A stretch of DNA of 36,159 nt from Methanobacteriota archaeon (GCA_018666575.1 JABIYX010000147.1:1-36159), one strand, 5' to 3'. Shown: positions 28,190-36,159, numbered from the stretch's first letter. Made by a program: numbers and translations. The notes: generated from the letters alone by a model not told the origin.

Positions 28190-29392
28190 ATGGCAGGTGA
28201 AGTTGATCCTCAGAGCGACGTCTCCCTTCTTGGTGGTCGTCCACGTACACTCCATCTCAAGATGCTGAGGAAGCAATGGCAAATTATCACATTACAAGTC
28301 GTAGCAACAATTGCTCTCGTCTGGATGTATCTCGAGGTTGTTTCAACCTACGTCGTCAACAGTATTGACCACACCATGGTCTTCGAGACGCTTGAATCGC
28401 TTGTCGGCGAAGTCCCAATTGGAGACTGGATTACTGGTGAAGGAAGGCAAGGTCTTGCACGATTCTATGTTCCAATAATCCTGGGACTTCTTCTCGGTGG
28501 TTCTATGGCACTAATGGCATTCCAATCGCCAAAACTACAACAAAGGATCAAACTTGGATTCATCATACTTCTCATGGTCTCTTTGGTTGGTCGACTTCTC
28601 TTGACCTGGGTTCCGTCGATGATTTTCTCACTCGACTTCAGGGCTCCTTCAGAAGGTGAATTGAAGACATTAGAATGGCCCTTGCTGATGATTTTGTCAC
28701 TCGTTATCCTTTTCGTATATCTCTTACCAGTCATTATGGGTACACGTGGAATTTGGGGCTTGTCAAGACGTTCAATTGGTTGGGCGATTGGATTTACACT
28801 CCTCTTCCTCGGTATACACGCAATCCTTACGTTCCCACTCATCAAGACACAGTTAGGTGATTGGGGGGCTAATCTGAAGACACTTGAAACACAAGTAAGC
28901 GATCCCACAATCGGCATATTTGGATTTGATTTAGTGACGCCTGAACAACTCTCACTGATTCTTATCGCTGTATTGATTATGGTATTCCAAGAGTCTGGTT
29001 TCGGCGTTATTCGATATCTCGAATATGCATACAGACTTCCTGAATCATGCAAGAGAGACCCTGAATATGTTAAGCAAATGGACAATGTTCTCAACGGACA
29101 CCTACGACACACAGCAGGATTCCTCTCCATCACTGGTTTAGTTACGATGATTGCTCTTGGATTCCACAGTGTCCTTCTCGAGATTGTGAGTTCTTCAACA
29201 GGAAGCCAATGGGCTGCTCAAGTTTCAGAATCCATCGAATTGACGCTAACTTATGGCTTAGTCATATCCGCGCTTCTTTTCTTGAGTATAATCGCACTAT
29301 TGCGCTTTTTCATCCCATGGCAGAGAGTTTGGGGTTTAATTGAAACCCTAGGGAACAAGACCCAGGCCCCAGTCGAAGAAAAGAAAATATGA
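28190..29392 (+). CDS. Polytopic (about 7 TM) membrane protein in the DUF4350-DUF58 operon
   Basis: 400 aa with repeated hydrophobic helices; starts immediately after the DUF58 stop. Confidence 0.8.
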   Translation: MAGEVDPQSDVSLLGGRPRTLHLKMLRKQWQIITLQVVATIALVWMYLEVVSTYVVNSIDHTMVFETLESLVGEVPIGDWITGEGRQGLARFYVPIILGLLLGGSMALMAFQSPKLQQRIKLGFIILLMVSLVGRLLLTWVPSMIFSLDFRAPSEGELKTLEWPLLMILSLVILFVYLLPVIMGTRGIWGLSRRSIGWAIGFTLLFLGIHAILTFPLIKTQLGDWGANLKTLETQVSDPTIGIFGFDLVTPEQLSLILIAVLIMVFQESGFGVIRYLEYAYRLPESCKRDPEYVKQMDNVLNGHLRHTAGFLSITGLVTMIALGFHSVLLEIVSSSTGSQWAAQVSESIELTLTYGLVISALLFLSIIALLRFFIPWQRVWGLIETLGNKTQAPVEEKKI

Positions 29393-29629
29393 TCATGCAT
29401 TTGCTCGAAGCATTTGGATTATTCTTCCACTCACTTCAGTCATAATCAGTAAGAATATGGCTAAAACAACGGATGCAGTCCATTGAAGCCAGGTTGAATC
29501 AATCTGATTCCACATGTATTGATTCAAGAAAACGAATCCTATGATTGCAAGAATGAAGATGCTTCTATCTAGCCAAATAGGATATGTTGAGCCAACTTTT
29601 TCGTTTCTTCCAAGAAATGTTTCAGTCAT
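29393..29629 (-). CDS. Small 2-TM protein, third gene of the Roadblock/coiled-coil operon
   Basis: 78 aa MTETFLGRNEKVGSTYPIWLDRSIFILAIIGFVFLNQYMWNQIDSTWLQWTASVVLAIFLLIMTEVSGRIIQ; RBS GAGGTGAT overlaps the stop of the upstream gene. Confidence 0.75.
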   Translation of the reverse strand: MTETFLGRNEKVGSTYPIWLDRSIFILAIIGFVFLNQYMWNQIDSTWLQWTASVVLAIFLLIMTEVSGRIIQMLRANA

Positions 29630-29638
29630 ATCATCACC

Positions 29639-32600
29639 TCAAAAATCTAACTCTGAGAGTTGATGTTCCAATGCAGCAAGATGTGGATCAACCTTTACTT
29701 CTGGTGTCCTCACTCCACGAATATTCCGTTCAGCATCGAGGCGTGCTAACTCAGCTTCAAGGTCTACTCGGTCCTCTTCAATCGGACGTCGAGTTTCAGA
29801 AACTTGTCTTTCCTCAACGGCAGGCCTTTCTACATCAACTGGCGCAGGCATCTCTTCCCATCCATTTTCAGTGACAATTTCTGGTGCAGGCTCAGCATCG
29901 AGTGACACACTTTCATCAACAATGAGTGTTGGCTGAATGTGTTGAATCATCTCATCCATGACAGGAGTTCTCTGACCTACAGGTATTGCTGTTCGTTCAA
30001 ACGGAAGATATCCATCTCGTTGGAAATCCCACATAGAGCCTCTTGGTACTCCCTTTGTTAATCCTGATGCGTCAATTTGTGTGAGGAGTTCTTCCAAAAC
30101 ACCTGCAGTCTGTTCAAGGGCAATTGCTTCGCCAGCATCCCTTTGGTCGGCCTCTAAGTAAATGTCATCTAGGGCAATACGAATCAATCGTCGTGTTTCG
30201 ACGGCAACGCTTGGCAGTGCTTCAGGACGCATACAGTTCATGCGTAGAGCATCAATCTCTTCTGGAGGTGCTCCGAGTTGACCTAATTGGTCGAGAACAT
30301 TTCGCATCCGTCTCAACATAGTAATCGAACGATCATAATCCTCGAGAATACCTTCCAAATCTAAGATGAGATGGCCTACAGTTTCACCAAGTTGATTTTC
30401 CAAACGTTGTTGAACTGACCATCGAGCAAGCCCACGCACTGCTCCTGCTGTCTGAGGAACTTGCCGTTCAAGTAGGGTCATCACTTCACTGCTGAGCAGA
30501 TTTCGTGGAGTTGCAGCAATATGATCAACTGTAGATTGAACAATTTGTAACGCTCGTTCTACTGCACGATCGAGAAGTATGACTGAGTATCCAAGAGTTC
30601 GTGCTTGTTCTAAACGTTCGATGACTGGACCGAGTCCTCTGAACGTTGAATCATCGTTGAGCAATGCTTGAGCGAGCGGTTCTTCTGAGAGTCGTGCTCT
30701 CAATCGTTCTGCTTCAGCAATGTCTGAAACAGCTTCTTCATGAGCATCTGTTAGTGCTTCTGCTCGGCTAATGAGGCCAGACAATTCAGTCTCTGCATTA
30801 CCTCGTCGAGCACCGAGGTTACCTAATTCGGTCAAGATGTCCCGTCGTTCAGTCATTAATTCACGCATTTCAGAATGGAGTTGCATACGTCGTGCTTCAT
30901 CCTCAGCAAGGCGGTGACGCTCTTCTTCTGCTCTTCGTCGACTTGCAATTGTCTCTGCTTCGATTTGGTCAAGTTTGGCCTGTGCAGCACGAACCTTTTC
31001 TTCAGAAACATTCGATTTGCTTTGGGCACTCGATTGACGTTCTCGCATCGAAGATATTTGTTCTTCAAGGGCTCGTAGTCTTCGTTCCTCTGTATCGATT
31101 TGATCACGAACAGATGACAACTTCTGTGCATTTGATTCAAGTTCAGCACGAGTAGAGGCTTCACTTGAGGAGAGCTCTTCCAACTCATTTCGAAGTGCTT
31201 CACTGCTTGTTGCATTTCCAAGTGCCTTGGCGAGTTCACCAGCACGTTCACTCAGTTGATGCTCAAGCTCACTCACACGTCGTAGTAATCGGTCTGCACG
31301 TTCTTCCGCTTGTTCCATTCGAGTTCTTGATTCAGAGACAGTGACTTGAACTCGATTGAGTTCATCGTTTTTTGACTGAATGGTTAATGATTGATCCCCA
31401 GAAGATTCTTTGATCTCTCCCAAGCGAATGAGAGCCTCAGTTCTCTGTTTCTCAGAATCCTGTAATTGCGTTGTTAATCCAGCATTCGTCCGCAAAAGGG
31501 AGTCTGAACGAAGTTCTGCTTCCTCAAGTCGTCGTCTTAATCCGGCATCAACACCTGCTACAGGAGATGCAGCCGGTAAGCCCTTACTCGAATCCGCTCC
31601 ATCGATTCGAATTGAGACCTTACTTCGATGCTGGCGAACAAGGTCAAGTCCGATTTCAAATCCATACATTGTCATGAGTCGATGCATCATGGTTTCCTTT
31701 CGCTTTTCAGATCGAGTTCGGACGGATGATAAAGCCTCAACAAAACTCTCCAGTGAGAAGGATTCAACATCGCCTGTTGAAGATGAAACCGTTGTTCCTG
31801 AAGCAAGGCGATGGAGTTTCACAATACGCTTACTTTCCGTTAATCCCATCATGGCCTCATCAAAGGATTGTCCATTTGCCGCCATTGCTACTGGAATTCC
31901 CTTAACCAATGCAAGTGATACTGCTTTGTTACTTGCGCCTGCTTTGAGATGTCCAGTCACTTGTTCTTCCAAAGCGGCACTGAGCATAGACATGACTGCA
32001 TCTGAGCCACCTTTTCCTTCTCTGAGGATGAATCCATCAGGGAGGGTGGCTGCTCCTTCAGCATAGGTGCCGATTTCCCCATCGAGTTGAGCGGTAAGAT
32101 CAGTCAAAAGGCGAGCATGATTCGTGTCGAGCTCAGTCCATATTGCAATAACAATGGTACTACTCGAAGCAAGCAATACTGACGCATCACCCATCTTCAG
32201 CGTAGCATATCCTTGTTCAGTTCCACCTAATTGTGATTGATGTGATGCCATCGAATCAGCGAGTGATGAGATACTCGAGGCCAGTTCCTCAGATTTGCCT
32301 GGGAGTGTTCCTGCACTATCGATAAGAATTCCTTGATCTGCTGCAAGTGCTCCTTGGACGTGATCGTATCCTTCAAGTGTGGAAAGAACGGCAGAAATGT
32401 TTCGGGCGAAGAGCCGGTCTGTGAGTGATGATCCTGCAGAAAGACCTTGGGCATCTGCTTGAAATTCAAAGGCTTCAGGAATGAGTGTCGCCAACGACCC
32501 AAGGCCTCTGAGTGAACAAGCGTAACCCACGAGTCTGTGCGTACCTTCTTCAGCAGCTTCCAAAGCCTTTCGTGCATCGCCTCCTCCAAGGAGTTTCGTA

Positions 32601-32779
32601 GCACTGTCGCCTTCACAAAGCCAACCAACAATCCTGCCCGCTCGAACAAGTCGATGGCCATAGGGTGTTTTTCTTCTGCCGACCCATGTGGTAATATATC
32701 CGTTTTCAAACGGTTGAATTGTACCTGGAGATACGTTTAATTCTTCATCTATTTGCTCGCTGTGTGGTAAATCAAACAT
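29639..32779 (-). CDS. Large Roadblock/LC7-like plus long coiled-coil protein
   Basis: ORF 29639..32842; ATG MFDLPHSEQIDEELN at 32779 preferred (RBS AGGTGAT upstream; TGATG overlap with the upstream stop). Region DHVQGALAADQGILIDSAGTLPGKSEELASSISSLADSMASHQSQLGGTEQGYATLKMGDASVLLASSSTIVIAIWTELDTNHARLLTDLTAQLD fits the Robl/MglB pattern, followed by about 350 aa of Glu/Arg/Ser heptad-like coiled coil and a helical C-terminal region. Confidence 0.85.
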   Translation of the reverse strand: MFDLPHSEQIDEELNVSPGTIQPFENGYITTWVGRRKTPYGHRLVRAGRIVGWLCEGDSATKLLGGGDARKALEAAEEGTHRLVGYACSLRGLGSLATLIPEAFEFQADAQGLSAGSSLTDRLFARNISAVLSTLEGYDHVQGALAADQGILIDSAGTLPGKSEELASSISSLADSMASHQSQLGGTEQGYATLKMGDASVLLASSSTIVIAIWTELDTNHARLLTDLTAQLDGEIGTYAEGAATLPDGFILREGKGGSDAVMSMLSAALEEQVTGHLKAGASNKAVSLALVKGIPVAMAANGQSFDEAMMGLTESKRIVKLHRLASGTTVSSSTGDVESFSLESFVEALSSVRTRSEKRKETMMHRLMTMYGFEIGLDLVRQHRSKVSIRIDGADSSKGLPAASPVAGVDAGLRRRLEEAELRSDSLLRTNAGLTTQLQDSEKQRTEALIRLGEIKESSGDQSLTIQSKNDELNRVQVTVSESRTRMEQAEERADRLLRRVSELEHQLSERAGELAKALGNATSSEALRNELEELSSSEASTRAELESNAQKLSSVRDQIDTEERRLRALEEQISSMRERQSSAQSKSNVSEEKVRAAQAKLDQIEAETIASRRRAEEERHRLAEDEARRMQLHSEMRELMTERRDILTELGNLGARRGNAETELSGLISRAEALTDAHEEAVSDIAEAERLRARLSEEPLAQALLNDDSTFRGLGPVIERLEQARTLGYSVILLDRAVERALQIVQSTVDHIAATPRNLLSSEVMTLLERQVPQTAGAVRGLARWSVQQRLENQLGETVGHLILDLEGILEDYDRSITMLRRMRNVLDQLGQLGAPPEEIDALRMNCMRPEALPSVAVETRRLIRIALDDIYLEADQRDAGEAIALEQTAGVLEELLTQIDASGLTKGVPRGSMWDFQRDGYLPFERTAIPVGQRTPVMDEMIQHIQPTLIVDESVSLDAEPAPEIVTENGWEEMPAPVDVERPAVEERQVSETRRPIEEDRVDLEAELARLDAERNIRGVRTPEVKVDPHLAALEHQLSELDF

Positions 32780-33120
32780 CAAATCACCTGTGTTTTTGTT
32801 GCATTTATGCGCTGTCGTTGACGTGTAAGTTGGTAACGCCACATACCTTTCGAACCGTTTTTGCCAGAAATAGCAGCAAATACCCCTGCATCAATCTGGT
32901 CAATGACGGTAAGTCGTCGTGATTCAATCCATACTTCGTGCAGTTCACCAATTCCTAAGGAAGAAGCGACTGAGGCGCATTTAGACCATTCAACACGCTG
33001 CTCTTTCAGAGATTCTGGCCAACGTTTTGTCGTGGAATGTTCATTTCCGAACTGATCGAAAAGCCGAACATGACGTGCGTCTTTGATTTCACAAAGACCA
33101 GAAAAAACACTGTTCAGCAT
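32779..33120 (-). CDS. Small Roadblock/LC7-like protein
   Basis: 113 aa MLNSVFSGLCEIKDARHVRLFDQFGNEHS...EWSKCASVASSLGIGELHEVWIESRRLTVIDQIDAGVFAAISGKNGSKGMWRYQLTRQRQR; predicted alpha-beta-beta-alpha-beta-beta-alpha order compatible with Robl/LC7; coupled by TGATG to the next gene. Confidence 0.65.
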   Translation of the reverse strand: MLNSVFSGLCEIKDARHVRLFDQFGNEHSTTKRWPESLKEQRVEWSKCASVASSLGIGELHEVWIESRRLTVIDQIDAGVFAAISGKNGSKGMWRYQLTRQRQRINATKTQVI

Positions 33121-33175
33121 GGTTGCTCAAACCTCTTGACAACAGCGTACCATTCAAGAACTTTCCCGAAACTCT

Positions 33176-33190
33176 TCCCCCGTAGGGGGA
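33176..33190. repeat. Short inverted repeat TCCCCC-GTA-GGGGGA
   Basis: Perfect 6-bp arms, 3-nt spacer, in the divergent intergenic region 33121-33376. Confidence 0.6.
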
Positions 33191-33292
33191 TTTGTCGACC
33201 TGTTTGAAAATTCCAACTGTATTTTGAGATTCGTGAAGGCGCGGATAACCAAATGACCATGATTTACCGCGCTTCATGGAAGGAAATTTTCC

Positions 33293-33343
33293 CAATTAAT
33301 ATTAAAAATTGCAATTGAATTTTAAAATTTTCAATTGAATTTT
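33293..33343. repeat. Phased AT-rich direct repeats (CAATTGAATTTT x2 at 20-bp spacing, plus a degenerate copy)
   Basis: CAATTGAATTTT at 33312-33323 and 33332-33343; degenerate CAATTAATATTA at 33293-33304. Located upstream of the Ncs6-like gene. Confidence 0.75.
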
Positions 33344-33376
33344 TTATTCCATCACCACATCCATCGGAGGCGTTTA

Positions 33377-34396
33377 ATGGTGGAATTGAGACGAATTACC
33401 ATGGCGGAACCCACGCAGGCACTTTTCCAGGCTCCAGCCTGTGATGTCTGTGGAAAGGATGCTGTTGTGGAGCAGGCCTACTCTGGGCGTGTATTGTGCG
33501 GGTCTCATCTTGAACAATCTATTCGCAAAAAGGTTGGAAGAGAATTGCGTAAGCAACTTGTTCTCGACAAATCAAAAGATACGACCATATTCGTTGCCAT
33601 ATCAGGCGGTAAGGACTCTGCTGTGTTGCTTACAATGCTTGTTGATCTTGTCGGCAAGCGACGTGACGTTCGAATTGTAGCAGGCTGTGTTGATGAAGGA
33701 ATCGAAGGATATCGCCCCCCATCGATGCAATGTGCAATCGATCTTTGTAGGGATCTAGGTGTTGAATTCATCACCACTTCATACGAATCTCTTGAATTCC
33801 ATCAAATGGATGAAGTCGTTCGCCGCTTGCCAATGGTTTCTGAGAAAAGTGCAGGGGCTTCGACAATGCCTTGTTCATACTGCGGTGTGTTTCGAAGACA
33901 AGGCATTAACGCACTTGCAGAACAAGTGAATGCTGATGTTATGGCTCTAGGGCATAATCTCGATGATATGGCTCAAACAGTCTTGATGAATATGGCCAAT
34001 GGAGACATTGACAGAACGCTCCGTCTTGCCCCTCACACAGATTCTCCAGTCGATGGATTGCCTCCAAGAATTGTTCCACTACGCTGGATTCCAGAGCAAG
34101 AAATCCATCTGCTTGCAATGCATAAACAACTTCCAATGCATCATGAGGAGTGCCCATACGCTCAGGGAGCCCTTCGATGGAGGTACAGAGATCTCGTTGC
34201 ACAAATGGAACAGGATGTTCCTGGAACAAGACATAGCCTTGTCCGAATGGCAGACAACATCAAGATGGTTGCAAAGCAAGAACCTGCTCAAGCTCGTGCC
34301 CAACCAATGAAGTGTGAACGCTGCGGTTCTCCTACATCAGGGGCAACATGCAAAGCATGCGATATGCGAGACTTACTCGACCTAGATTTAGAGTAA
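33377..34396 (+). CDS. Ncs6/TtuA/TtcA-family tRNA 2-thiolation ATP-pyrophosphatase
   Basis: ORF 33335..34396; ATG 33377 after GGAGG preferred. N-terminal CDVCG...C..H zinc motif, SGGKDS PP-loop, MPCSYCGVFRRQGINALA, GHNLDDMAQTVLMNMANGD, C-terminal CERCGSPTSGATCKAC. Confidence 0.93.
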   Translation: MVELRRITMAEPTQALFQAPACDVCGKDAVVEQAYSGRVLCGSHLEQSIRKKVGRELRKQLVLDKSKDTTIFVAISGGKDSAVLLTMLVDLVGKRRDVRIVAGCVDEGIEGYRPPSMQCAIDLCRDLGVEFITTSYESLEFHQMDEVVRRLPMVSEKSAGASTMPCSYCGVFRRQGINALAEQVNADVMALGHNLDDMAQTVLMNMANGDIDRTLRLAPHTDSPVDGLPPRIVPLRWIPEQEIHLLAMHKQLPMHHEECPYAQGALRWRYRDLVAQMEQDVPGTRHSLVRMADNIKMVAKQEPAQARAQPMKCERCGSPTSGATCKACDMRDLLDLDLE

Positions 34397-34864
34397 GTTG
34401 TGAATCAATTCATCCAAGTCTTGTGGTCGTTGGCAATAGTGGCAACGAAGCGTAAGAGGATCTGTGTTTGTGACTCGCAGTCGATGTGGAAGTGGTTCCC
34501 GTAGATTTTGCGTGATGCAGTTTGAGAATGTGCATTGAACAACATTTCGTACTTCTTTACCGAGATTAACTTCAAGTTTCTCAGCTACAGTATATGCCCG
34601 AATAATCGCAATACTGGAATCAGGAGCAACCAGAGCAAGGCGATCCAATTCAGTTTGTGTTAATTCACGGTCTTCAACTTTGACAATATCCTTTGAACCC
34701 ATCTTCTTCGATGGTACGTTCATGACTAAGGACACAGGGACTGAAGTGTCTCGAGCGATGTTGAGGAGTTCGAGAACTTTTAACGATTGACCAGAAGGGA
34801 TGTGATCAATAACGGTTCCATTACGGATTGCAGTAACTCTTCTCATGTTATGTTCATCAGCCAT
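34388..34864 (-). CDS. pyrI: Aspartate carbamoyltransferase regulatory chain
   Basis: RRVTAIRNGTVIDHIPSGQSLKVLELL; C-terminal zinc motif CTFSNC...CHYC. ATG 34864 overlaps the pyrB TGA (TGATG). Confidence 0.95.
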   Translation of the reverse strand: MADEHNMRRVTAIRNGTVIDHIPSGQSLKVLELLNIARDTSVPVSLVMNVPSKKMGSKDIVKVEDRELTQTELDRLALVAPDSSIAIIRAYTVAEKLEVNLGKEVRNVVQCTFSNCITQNLREPLPHRLRVTNTDPLTLRCHYCQRPQDLDELIHNLL

Positions 34865-35808
34865 CAAGCCTCACCTCCGTGAATTTCAGCAGGTACTTCG
34901 ATGTTCAACAATCGGCAAAGAAGGGCCATTCGAGCGACAACGCCGTTGAAGGCTTGTTCAAAGTATCGTGCATGTCGGGTTGAATCAACGCTTGGATGAA
35001 TCTCATCGACACGTGGGAGTGGATGCATGATGATCATCTCAGCCTTCACATTGGCAACATCCCGTGCGTGAAGTTTGTATGCGCCTGCAACCTTGATGTA
35101 TTCATCTTCATCTGCAAAGCGTTCCTTCTGAATACGTGTCATGTAGACGACGTCTGCATCGTTAATGTTGCCAAGTAAGTCTTCAGTTTCAGTAACATCA
35201 GCACCATGCTCTCGCAAGTCTTCGATAATCTCAGTAGGCATACGTAGAAGTTCAGGTGATGCGAGAATAAGTTTGCAACCAAATCGAACCAATGCATGAG
35301 AGAGGCTGTGGACAGTACGCCCATATCGCAAGTCTCCTGCGAGGATAACAGATAATCCCTCAAGCGTGTCATGTGATTGCAAGATTGTAAACAGATCGAG
35401 CATGGTTTGTGTTGGATGATGTCCAGCACCATCTCCGCCGTTTAGGATTGGTACGCGAGCAGCATCCTGGGCGTAACGGGCAGCACCTTGTCGAGGATGG
35501 CGCATTGCGATGATGTCTGTGTAGCCATCGACCATCTGAATGGTGTCAAACAGTGTTTCACCCTTGACTACAGACGAGGTTTTCACATCTCCAAGGTTGA
35601 CAACGTCGCCACCCAAACGCTTCATTGCGGTCTCGAATGACATTCGCGTACGGGTACTTGGCTCGAAGAAAAGGTTCCCCAGAATCTTGCCTTCAAGGAG
35701 TGGGAGATAGGTCTCCCCTCGTGCTACTGGAAGCAAGCGTGAAGCATCATCGAGGATGCTGAGAATGTCTTCATTGGTTAAATCGTCCATCGTGATGAGC
35801 CCTTTCAT
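34864..35808 (-). CDS. pyrB: Aspartate carbamoyltransferase catalytic chain
   Basis: ORF 34864..35874; ATG MKGLITMDDLTNEDILSILD at 35808 preferred. FFEPSTRTRMSFETAMKRLGGDVVNL, MRHPRQGAARYA, NGGDGAGHHPTQTMLDLFTI, HPLPRVDEI. Confidence 0.96.
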   Translation of the reverse strand: MKGLITMDDLTNEDILSILDDASRLLPVARGETYLPLLEGKILGNLFFEPSTRTRMSFETAMKRLGGDVVNLGDVKTSSVVKGETLFDTIQMVDGYTDIIAMRHPRQGAARYAQDAARVPILNGGDGAGHHPTQTMLDLFTILQSHDTLEGLSVILAGDLRYGRTVHSLSHALVRFGCKLILASPELLRMPTEIIEDLREHGADVTETEDLLGNINDADVVYMTRIQKERFADEDEYIKVAGAYKLHARDVANVKAEMIIMHPLPRVDEIHPSVDSTRHARYFEQAFNGVVARMALLCRLLNIEVPAEIHGGEA

Positions 35809-35916
35809 TTCAAGTCCCCTTCTATCCCAACCATCCAAGCATACCCATGAACATTGTTGCAGATTTGGATGCAAACCGTCGGTGGTTTCATGACGAAAAC
35901 ATATCTCCGTTGAATT

Positions 35917-36159
35917 ATGCTCTGGGGAGATGTAGAGGATGCCATCAAGGCTGAACGTCTCCTTCGCATCCAGCGAATCGAGCGCCTGAGTACGATTTGT
36001 GCCTTAATGTGCCTTACCGGAGCGGTATGGTTGGCTTGGCCTACGCTGAAGGATGCTTTTTCTGGAGATGCAAAACTTCTCTCGGGATTGGGTATGCCAA
36101 TACTTGTCATTCTCTGGGGCATCATTCTTCAAGATTTAATCCTCGATGATCCCAAGGCA
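35917..36159 (+). CDS. Membrane protein of unknown function, truncated at the window end
   Basis: Manual reading from ATG 35917: MLWGDVEDAIKAERLLRIQRIERLSTICALMCLTGAVWLAWPTLKDAFSGDAKLLSGLGMPILVILWGIILQDLILDDPKA, open to the end; two TM segments. Not in the ORF track. Confidence 0.65.
   Translation, partial: MLWGDVEDAIKAERLLRIQRIERLSTICALMCLTGAVWLAWPTLKDAFSGDAKLLSGLGMPILVILWGIILQDLILDDPKA

Noticed and set aside
28465-29133. 222-aa minus-strand ORF
   Set aside because: Antisense shadow of the 7-TM gene at 28190-29392; no recognisable motifs.
31410-32066. 218-aa plus-strand ORF
   Set aside because: Antisense shadow inside the coiled-coil gene; Ser/Arg/Pro-rich with no domain signal.
33335-33376. 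N-terminal extension MNFLFHHHIHRRRL of the Ncs6-like ORF
   Set aside because: Starts inside the AT-rich repeat/promoter region; ATG 33377 following GGAGG is better supported.
34864-35874. Longer pyrB start at 35874
   Set aside because: First 22 residues (MHPNLQQCSWVCLDGWDRRGLE) do not resemble PyrB; MKGLITMDDL at 35808 fits and leaves a divergent promoter region.
1-36159. CRISPR arrays, tRNA/rRNA genes, transposons or prophage
   Set aside because: No regularly spaced repeat-spacer pattern, no convincing tRNA cloverleaf or rRNA motif, and no transposase/integrase-like ORF were seen by eye; tRNAscan-SE or Infernal would be needed to exclude small RNAs.

Overview
The window is a compact, gene-dense stretch that looks like a marine euryarchaeal genome, probably Poseidoniales / Marine Group II. 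That placement is inferred from gene content and style; no phylogeny was run. I support about 27 protein-coding genes. In order: a truncated type I signal peptidase; a small membrane protein; a 1698-aa secreted, membrane-anchored surface protein with a CARDB-like domain and an Asp/Glu tail; an Lhr-type helicase; dCMP deaminase; FolC; a membrane-anchored FG-GAP/PQQ-like protein; SerS; a double-domain gamma-glutamylcyclotransferase-like protein; a 56-aa ORF absent from the ORF track; a CDP-alcohol phosphatidyltransferase; two small membrane proteins; a three-gene succinate dehydrogenase/fumarate reductase operon with one large membrane subunit; an aldehyde dehydrogenase; CDC48/VCP; a PRC-barrel protein; DUF4350-like, DUF58 and 7-TM genes; a three-gene operon (Roadblock-like small protein, 1067-aa Roadblock/coiled-coil protein, 2-TM protein); an Ncs6/TtuA-like tRNA thiolation enzyme; PyrI and PyrB; and a truncated membrane protein. 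I found no rRNA, tRNA, CRISPR or transposase. The best candidate for an undescribed system is the Roadblock/coiled-coil/2-TM operon at 29393-33120. Secondary candidates are the CDC48-PRC-DUF4350-DUF58-TM cluster, the tandem GGCT fusion, and the phased CAATTGAATTTT repeats upstream of ncs6.
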